This document shows, in pieces, positions 58,166 to 64,000 of a DNA stretch of 64,000 nucleotides. The position numbers and the translations under genes were made by a program. Positions within the stretch are counted from its first letter, which is position 1, and the number at the start of each line of letters is the position of its first letter. Below the pieces are notes generated by a model that was not told the DNA's origin, ran no database searches, and worked only from the letters and a program-made list of their open reading frames with translations. Source of the DNA: JBAZWV01 sp041660225 (lineage in GTDB: Bacteria > Patescibacteriota > Patescibacteriia > 2-12-FULL-60-25). The DNA is taken from the NCBI GenBank assembly GCA_041660225.1, contig JBAZWV010000001.1:186001-250000 (forward strand). The letters are read 5' to 3'.

Positions 58166-60079
58166 TTAGGTCTTGATGCCGCCTTGATCCGCGGCGAGTT
58201 TTTCCTGGAATTCTTTTCGCGACTGTTCAATCTGCAACAACTGTTTCGGATCGGTGGTAACGATCTGATCTTCCGTATACGAGGCCACAACTTGAATGGC
58301 CGCATGCTTTTGTCCCGCGAAGAAAATTCCTTCGCCGCGTCCGGATTCGAGGAGCAGATATTTTTCCGACTGTGTAAGCAAGAAGACGCGCGCGATAAGA
58401 TCGATTGATGCCGGACTCTGTTTGAGCAACAACTGGAGCGACGAGTTGGTCACAATTGCTTGTCCGTAGGGCGATGTCAAAAAGTCGTTCACGTCCTGCG
58501 TGATGGTTGTGACGCCGAGATAATATTTGCGACAGCGTTTGACGAGCGCGAAAATAAATTTCGCTGAATCTTCGGATTGCATCAACCACCAGGCTTCGTC
58601 GATCACGAGGATGCGCTTTTTGCGTGAGGATCGGACGACGTTCCAGATGAAGTTCACAATCGTGTAGATTGCCATCGGACGAAGTTCGTCTTCAAGATCG
58701 CGGACGGAGAAGGTCACCATCTGGTTATCCACACGCACCGTTGTTGGAGAGTTGAGAAGACCGGCAAATGTGCCTTCGGTATATTTCTTGAGACGCACAA
58801 CGAGATCGCCCGTGCCTTCCATTCCTTCGAGCACATCCTGAAAATCCTGCAGCACCGGCGGTTCAACGGTCGTCAGATCCGCGCCCGGCACGATATCTTT
58901 TTTCGCATACGTTTCGAGAAGCGCACGATCGAGAATCGAGTCTTCAGCGACCGTAACTTTCCCCAACATGAGACGAAGAAGACCCTTGAGCGTGATGACG
59001 GCACTACGGATGATATCTTCGACGGATACGGCTTCACCCGATGGTCGCGGCAGATCAAACGGGTTGATTCTGGATTGTGAAGCCAACGAAATATTGACGT
59101 ACGTTCCGCCGACGGCGTCGGACAGATGTTTGTATTCCATTTCCGGGTCGATGACGATGACGTCGGTTCCAAGCATCATCGAACGCAAAATCTCAAGTTT
59201 GACCGCATACGATTTTCCCGCACCCGACGTTGCAAAAATGACGGCGTTTGCGTTTTGCAGCGAGAAGCGGTCGAACAAAATGAGCGAGTTGTTGTGACGG
59301 TTCACGCCGTAGAGAATACCGTTATCGCTCGTAAGTTCAGCGGACGTGAACGGGAAGGACGACGCGATCGGCGACGTGCTCATGTTGAACGTAATGAGCA
59401 GTTCATCATTCCCAAGTGGCAGCGTGGAGTTGAACCCCTGCTCCGCCTGGAAGAAGGCGCGTTTCGTGTAGATCAACATCGATCCGAACGTTGATTCGAC
59501 GGTCGATGTGAGTCGTTCGAGTTCTTCTTCGGACGTCGTATAAAAGGTGACGTAAAACGCGAATTGAAAAAAGTGCTCAATCCCCTGCGTAAGATCATCA
59601 CGCAACTGTTCGATGTCGCGGAGCGCCGTTTCGGAGATCGGATCGCGCGGTTTGCCGCTTTCGGAGTCGCTCGTGATCTGTGCTTCAAGAATACCGACTT
59701 TCTTTTTGAGTTGCTTAAGCACCACGTCGGCCTTGATCGGATAAAAGAACATGGCCGTATCCATCGTCGCGTTCAGGTTGATGATCGGCGACGCCCAGCC
59801 GACCGTCACGTAGCGTGGATAGGTCACGATGAACAGCGTACGCACAAGCACGTCACCAAGTCGTACGAATCCCGGCTCGACTCTCATGGAGGACGGTGCG
59901 ATCAAATCCTTGATCGTTGCGACGCCCTTACGATAGACACGCTCTTCTTCGAGCGCGACGCGTTCTTCGGCGAGTTTCCGTTTTTGTTCGACCTGACCAG
60001 GTCCCTTTTTCAATCCAACGCCGCCGGCGGTAAGGGCCGACGCGTCAAACTCTTTCTTTTTGTCTATTTCGATAGCCAT
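58166..60079 (-). CDS. virB4: VirB4-type ATPase
   Basis: VirB4 powers type IV secretion and pilus assembly at the inner membrane. The 637-residue protein has part of the VirB4 N-domain and the full RecA-like motor. Walker A lies in IFATSGAGKSYAVKLE, DVIVIDPEMEYKHL follows, and Walker B is RILVIDEAWWLMQ. The Q motif GVTTITQDVNDFL and the C-terminal helical part are present. It starts 1 nt after the TraC-like gene. ATG 60079 is preferred over 60091 because AAGGA lies 4 nt upstream and there is no overlap. Confidence 0.93.
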   Translation of the reverse strand: MAIEIDKKKEFDASALTAGGVGLKKGPGQVEQKRKLAEERVALEEERVYRKGVATIKDLIAPSSMRVEPGFVRLGDVLVRTLFIVTYPRYVTVGWASPIINLNATMDTAMFFYPIKADVVLKQLKKKVGILEAQITSDSESGKPRDPISETALRDIEQLRDDLTQGIEHFFQFAFYVTFYTTSEEELERLTSTVESTFGSMLIYTKRAFFQAEQGFNSTLPLGNDELLITFNMSTSPIASSFPFTSAELTSDNGILYGVNRHNNSLILFDRFSLQNANAVIFATSGAGKSYAVKLEILRSMMLGTDVIVIDPEMEYKHLSDAVGGTYVNISLASQSRINPFDLPRPSGEAVSVEDIIRSAVITLKGLLRLMLGKVTVAEDSILDRALLETYAKKDIVPGADLTTVEPPVLQDFQDVLEGMEGTGDLVVRLKKYTEGTFAGLLNSPTTVRVDNQMVTFSVRDLEDELRPMAIYTIVNFIWNVVRSSRKKRILVIDEAWWLMQSEDSAKFIFALVKRCRKYYLGVTTITQDVNDFLTSPYGQAIVTNSSLQLLLKQSPASIDLIARVFLLTQSEKYLLLESGRGEGIFFAGQKHAAIQVVASYTEDQIVTTDPKQLLQIEQSRKEFQEKLAADQGGIKT

Positions 60080-60080
60080 A

Positions 60081-60761
60081 TCATCCTTCAAGTTGAAGTT
60101 TTCCTACATCCGTCATGCGCTGGGATTCAAACAGCTCCGGATTATAGACCGTGTAATAAAGCTCGATCAGTGCCTGCGTATCAAGCATCACGGCGTTGAG
60201 CGACATCGACTGGAGTCCGCTCATCACCTGGCTCACACGCAACATGAGCGTTTCTTTGTTCTTGCGGAATCGATCTTCGGACAAACGGATGGCAACCGAC
60301 GGCGTCAGGATTTCAGACATGCGCGCAAAGAATCCCTTTTGCTTGTCGGTCGAAGGATCAAGTGGAACAACGACGTAGAACCGTTTCTGCATGATCTCCC
60401 CCAGATCCACCAGTTGCTTCACGTAGTCGCGATAATCGAGAATCTGTCGGCGCAGCAGCTCGTTTGTTTGCCCTTTTTCGGAATCACGAAGCTTCATCAA
60501 ATAATCGTCGATGTTCATGCGGCGTGACTGAATCACCACCTGAATCGGAAATTCGAGTCCGTTCAAAAATTGCATGTACGCTTGCACAATCGCGTTTTGT
60601 TCGTCGACGGACTTGAGCGCGAAGTTGATGCTCGAGACGAGCAGGACGCCGCGAAGTGTTCCGTCTTTCAACACGACAACATCTTCCTTGATTTCGGCGA
60701 TATCCAAGTAGCGCTGGCTGGGAACGCCCGGTTTTGATCCGGCAAGCTTTTTGCTCTGCAT
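60081..60761 (-). CDS. TraC-like N-terminal VirB4 partner
   Basis: The 226-residue protein corresponds to the TraC-like/CagE N-terminal region that is fused to VirB4 in most systems. Features are the start SQRYLDIAEIKEDVVVLKDG, LRGVLLVSSINFALKSVDEQ, and FLNGLEFPIQVVIQSRRMN with a following IDDYL. It has no ATPase motif. It is split from the motor by a stop codon with 1 nt between the genes. This split layout is common in CPR genomes. Confidence 0.85.
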   Translation of the reverse strand: MQSKKLAGSKPGVPSQRYLDIAEIKEDVVVLKDGTLRGVLLVSSINFALKSVDEQNAIVQAYMQFLNGLEFPIQVVIQSRRMNIDDYLMKLRDSEKGQTNELLRRQILDYRDYVKQLVDLGEIMQKRFYVVVPLDPSTDKQKGFFARMSEILTPSVAIRLSEDRFRKNKETLMLRVSQVMSGLQSMSLNAVMLDTQALIELYYTVYNPELFESQRMTDVGKLQLEG

Positions 60762-60762
60762 A

Positions 60763-61194
60763 TTATTCTTCCGCTTTATACACTCCCCCCGTATTCACGG
60801 TGAGCGAAAGGTCGCGGAGACGGCTCGACGGTGGCCGTTCCTTATGTGGCGTGGTTTGAACGATGACGGGAGCTTGCGGCTTAATCCAGGCGCGCAGTTC
60901 CGCATCGAGCGGATTTTTATCCCACACCCGGAGTTTCGCGCGTGTCGATGTCTGGACGAAGTTGGCGAAAAAAATGTGAAACGGTTGTCCATTGATCTTC
61001 ACGAAGCCGAAGACGGCACCGATCGTGATCGTCAGAAGTCCGATCGGAATAAAATAGATGAAGCTAAACAGCTTGTATTCGATAAACGCGCTGAAGAGCG
61101 TCACGAGTGCGATCAAAAATTGACGAACCGTAACCGGACCAAGGATCTGGTCTTCCTTGTCGATGAATTGAGGCACGATGAACTTCTCCGGCAT
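60763..61194 (-). CDS. PrgI family membrane protein
   Basis: The 143-residue protein matches PrgI-type proteins. It has FIVPQFIDKEDQILGPVTVRQ at the start and two membrane helices (LIALVTLFSAFIEYKLF, FIYFIPIGLLTITIGAVF). FVKINGQPFHIFFANFV follows, with a basic C-terminal tail. PrgI (VirB3-like) sits beside VirB4 in Gram-positive and CPR type IV systems. The stop is 1 nt before the TraC-like start, so the genes are tightly coupled. Confidence 0.88.
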   Translation of the reverse strand: MPEKFIVPQFIDKEDQILGPVTVRQFLIALVTLFSAFIEYKLFSFIYFIPIGLLTITIGAVFGFVKINGQPFHIFFANFVQTSTRAKLRVWDKNPLDAELRAWIKPQAPVIVQTTPHKERPPSSRLRDLSLTVNTGGVYKAEE

Positions 61195-61202
61195 GGATTT
61201 GG

Positions 61203-63083
61203 TTAGAAGTGTAGCGCAGAATTGAGCGCAACGATAGCCGCGATTTCATCGGGCGATAGCGTATCCGATCCGGCTTTGCGTTTTTCCTCGGCCAGCGCCA
61301 CAACCGGCTTCATGGTGCGGAAGCTTTCGCCGACCAAGGCCATATACGCCCCCTGCAACTTGCTCTCCTGAAACGCACGAATCCCGTCGACTTTCTTATC
61401 AAATGATTCCTGCTCCAATGTCTCGATTTTTTGGCGGATTTTCATGGCCGCCTCCTGGGGATTCTTTGAAAGTCGGCGGAATTCCGCAACAGATAACGCC
61501 TTCAGCTCTCCGACGAGGCCGACGAGTTGCGGTCCGCCGTATGACATCCCGTCGAGACTCGGTCGTGACGGCGCCTTTTGCGCGAGCTCTATTGTTGCGG
61601 GAGAAACTTTGACCTGCGTCGGCACGTCCTTTTTTTGCAACGGCTGCGTCACGGGGACGAGCGGACCGAATTTCGCGGTCTGCACCCGTTCTTCTTTCGC
61701 GTCGACCGGATGTGCAGGCGCAACCGGACTTGTTTGTCCGCCCATCACGCGACGCATATCTTCGACAACCTGCGACTTTTGCGCCTCGCCGGTTTTGCGC
61801 GTACGAATCTTGTCTTCAAACCATTTGGCGTGCTCTTCAGCCTCGCGCTTGCGCCGATCCTCGATCTTGCGTTTCTGTTCTTCAAGTTGCGTATCGATCT
61901 TGCTCTTTTCTTCCTGTGCGATCGTTTCGTGAAACTGCAGATACGCCTGCTCAATCTGCTTCGCGAGACCTTCGGCCTGCGTCGCGTCCATGCCCATCCC
62001 GCCGACTTTCGTATCGCGCATGAGCAACTGCTTGAGCTCCATCTGACTGCGCACATTCCGAAGACGCGATGAGATCACATTGCGTAACCGTTTGGAGATA
62101 TATTCGTCATCCGGTTTGTACGTCAGCGTTTGCACCGTGGCTTCGATGGCTTTATCGAGCTCGCTTGATGGACCGGGTTTCGGCATCCGTGCCTGAATCG
62201 CCGCAATTTCTGCTTCATCCGGTGAAAGCGGAACATCCTGCGCGATAACAGGCGGAGCGACCGGAGCCGCCTTCTTCCGTGCTTCATCCGACAACCAATT
62301 CGCGTATTCGTCTTCCGACATCACGTTTGCGCGTGAAATAATGTCGTTCATTGCCGCGAGCGCCTTGTCCGCCGTGGGACGATCAAGCCCGAGTCCGCCC
62401 ACGTCGATACTGCGTGTCAGCGCGTCCAATACTTGCACATCGGCGCGCACGCCTTTTGCTTTGCTTAAAATAAGTTCGCGCAACCGCTCACGTATCGGTC
62501 CACCCATGAGAGAAAATCCGGCGGAAGATGCGACTTCCGTCGCAGCTCCGGAATACGTCAACGGTTTCACATAGATCTGATAATGCGAAACCGGCGGCAG
62601 CTTCAGGTTTTCCGCACGCGCCACTTCCATTGCGTTCGGTTTCAGACGATCACCGAACGGCAAAAAACGCTCCGCGAGAAGCTGTGCGTACATCGTATCG
62701 CGCTGTTCCTCGCTGAGACGCGATCCGAATTCTTCTTCGAGGGCAACAAGATATCCCTCAAGATCGGTTTTTCCACCAAGAACAAGACGATCGAGGTCCT
62801 CGAGGAGGATTCGATCATCGTCGCTTAACGAAAAGTTTTTCTGGACCGATGTGGATGACGCTGCGTAGCGCGGTGACAAAAAAAACTGCAGCGCGGCGGG
62901 GTCGAGGTCCACGTTCTCCGTTGACGGAGGCTCCGCAGGCGCCGCCGCGGGAACGGGCACGACCGGACTCGGCTCGACGATCGCTTCGGGAACAGGTGGT
63001 GTTGGTGCGGATGGGGCTGGAGGCGGTTGCACACCCACAGACGCTGCGAGCCCGGGTCCGGTTGACGTTATGTCCGGAGTCAT
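61203..63083 (-). CDS. Hypothetical soluble protein of the VirB4 operon, with a duplicated module
   Basis: This 626-residue protein has a Pro/Ala-rich disordered start and no membrane helix. It contains two copies of one module, at about residues 196-252 and 326-382: RLR at 200 and 332, then VGGLGLD at 228 and VGGMGMD at 360, at equal spacing, followed by Ala/Lys helix. A highly charged coiled-coil stretch follows (EEQKRKIEDRRKREAEEHAK). No family is known to me. Position suggests a cytoplasmic adaptor or substrate holder for the VirB4 complex. Confidence 0.65.
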   Translation of the reverse strand: MTPDITSTGPGLAASVGVQPPPAPSAPTPPVPEAIVEPSPVVPVPAAAPAEPPSTENVDLDPAALQFFLSPRYAASSTSVQKNFSLSDDDRILLEDLDRLVLGGKTDLEGYLVALEEEFGSRLSEEQRDTMYAQLLAERFLPFGDRLKPNAMEVARAENLKLPPVSHYQIYVKPLTYSGAATEVASSAGFSLMGGPIRERLRELILSKAKGVRADVQVLDALTRSIDVGGLGLDRPTADKALAAMNDIISRANVMSEDEYANWLSDEARKKAAPVAPPVIAQDVPLSPDEAEIAAIQARMPKPGPSSELDKAIEATVQTLTYKPDDEYISKRLRNVISSRLRNVRSQMELKQLLMRDTKVGGMGMDATQAEGLAKQIEQAYLQFHETIAQEEKSKIDTQLEEQKRKIEDRRKREAEEHAKWFEDKIRTRKTGEAQKSQVVEDMRRVMGGQTSPVAPAHPVDAKEERVQTAKFGPLVPVTQPLQKKDVPTQVKVSPATIELAQKAPSRPSLDGMSYGGPQLVGLVGELKALSVAEFRRLSKNPQEAAMKIRQKIETLEQESFDKKVDGIRAFQESKLQGAYMALVGESFRTMKPVVALAEEKRKAGSDTLSPDEIAAIVALNSALHF

Positions 63084-63086
63084 AGA

Positions 63087-64000
63087 CTAGGCATTACCTC
63101 CTCCGCGCGGCGGTTCGATATCCGGTGGAACATCCCCCTTGCGGGCCTGTTTCGAGGCCTTTTTGTCGAGATCCTTTTCCATCTTCTGTTCTGGAGTTCG
63201 CGAACGCATCTCGCGAACGGTCCCAGCGGCACGGCTCGCAGCTCCGGAGACAGCACCTCCTGCTGATCGCGCTGTTCCGCCCACCGAGGAAGCTGCGCGC
63301 GTCGCAACGTTATTCCGCAGACCATATGCTTTTTGATCGTTCCGCAAATCCCACGCGCGCGTCGCCGTTGTCGCGGCATCTACCGGATTGTCGATGCCAC
63401 CTGATCGCATACGTTGGATAACGGCTCTGGATTCCGGCGATGTCGGATTCGTCGCGACTCCCGCGTATTCTTCTTTGCTGATCTGGAGACTCGCGAATTG
63501 TTTTTCAAGACGTTTTCCTTCGGCATCAATCAAGTCAACGAGCTCACGCAATTTCTTTTGCGCTGCCGTATTCCCCTGTGATTCTGCGCGTACATATCCA
63601 TTTATGAGCGCATCATTCGTGACCGCGATCGCCGCCTTTTGACGGGCTTCATTCAACCCGTTCGGATTCTTGGCGAGGCTCGCCGTATCAAGATTCGCGA
63701 TCCATTTCAAACTTTCATCGTTGTCCTCGCGTAATCCCTTTGCAGCTCCCTGCATCGCCTGGCTAAACGAATTGCGATTCGCCTCGTTCTCAAAGACACC
63801 GGCCTGATTGAATTTGAACGCTTCGACAAGGGATGCGCCGGCTCCGGCCATCGCCACACGCGCCGCATCCGCTTCGGGACTGTCATCGCGGAACGAGGCG
63901 AGTCGCTGACGGCCTTCCGCAATCGCCGCTTCATTCCGCGCGTTGTTCGTGACCGCCGATTTGAAATCCTGTTTCACATTCGCAACGAAGACGCCGCCAA
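63087..64000 (-). CDS. Partial protein upstream of the VirB4 operon genes (possible VirB6/TrbL-like tail)
   Basis: The frame is open to the right edge: upstream of an internal GTG at 63977 it reads GGVFVANVKQDFKSA, so the start lies outside. What is seen is a soluble, Ala/Arg-rich helical tail of about 300 residues ending in a basic, Gly/Pro-rich segment. In similar operons this place is held by a large VirB6/TrbL-like membrane protein with such a tail. That identity is a guess. It precedes the next gene by 3 nt. Confidence 0.5.
   Translation of the reverse strand, partial: GGVFVANVKQDFKSAVTNNARNEAAIAEGRQRLASFRDDSPEADAARVAMAGAGASLVEAFKFNQAGVFENEANRNSFSQAMQGAAKGLREDNDESLKWIANLDTASLAKNPNGLNEARQKAAIAVTNDALINGYVRAESQGNTAAQKKLRELVDLIDAEGKRLEKQFASLQISKEEYAGVATNPTSPESRAVIQRMRSGGIDNPVDAATTATRAWDLRNDQKAYGLRNNVATRAASSVGGTARSAGGAVSGAASRAAGTVREMRSRTPEQKMEKDLDKKASKQARKGDVPPDIEPPRGGGNA

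Overview
The window reads as a chromosomal segment of a candidate-phyla-radiation (Patescibacteria) bacterium. The basis is a split VirB4/TraC-PrgI type IV secretion-like operon, several VirB2-like pilin fusion proteins, a baseplate-J-like membrane protein, a threonyl-tRNA synthetase without its N-terminal TGS domain, small genes packed with almost no spacers, and few Shine-Dalgarno sequences. UGA works as a stop here, which argues against Gracilibacteria and Absconditabacteria. A finer placement such as Uhrbacteria is only a guess. No insertion sequence, prophage or CRISPR array was seen, and no gap between genes exceeds about 220 bases.

Layout. 0-3.3 kb: AI-2E-type transporter, then smpB, tmRNA, infC, rpmI and rplT in one direction, ending at a clear terminator. 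3.3-7.7 kb: five hypothetical soluble proteins, four of which share two modules that I do not recognise. 7.7-24.6 kb (mostly minus strand): thrS, baseplate-J-like protein, tandem-GGDEF protein, dnaE, a NUDIX hydrolase, pheST, an M50 protease, murI and a phosphohexomutase. 24.6-28.7 kb: lemA, htpX and a clpC broken by a one-base frameshift. 28.7-36.4 kb: an envelope cluster with a beta-propeller protein, a DsbA-like thiol protein and three secreted proteins that share a VirB2-like two-helix pilin core but carry different C-terminal domains (FGE/SUMF1-like, M15 carboxypeptidase, lysozyme/transglycosylase-like). 36.4-42 kb: radA, recG and a multicopper oxidase lipoprotein. 42.2-49.4 kb: an accessory stretch of small single genes, partly AT-rich, with two tRNAs and a diverged repeat pair. 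49.4-55.3 kb: a heterodimeric ABC exporter, an M23 peptidase and a TfoX-domain protein. 55.3-64 kb: a zinc-ribbon protein, tRNA-Ser, small secreted proteins, comF and the VirB4-PrgI operon running off the right edge.

How the parts may fit together. The right-hand operon supplies an inner-membrane secretion or uptake ATPase. The 28.7-36.4 kb cluster supplies pilin-like substrates or surface tips with cell-wall-acting cargo, plus the disulfide machinery their cysteine-rich heads would need. This link is inference from domains; the two clusters are 20 kb apart. A second window-wide pattern is an extended -10 box (TGnTAnnnT-like) sitting 6-15 nt before the start codon of more than twenty genes, which suggests widespread leaderless transcription. 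Genes with a good Shine-Dalgarno have a full promoter 35-50 nt upstream instead.
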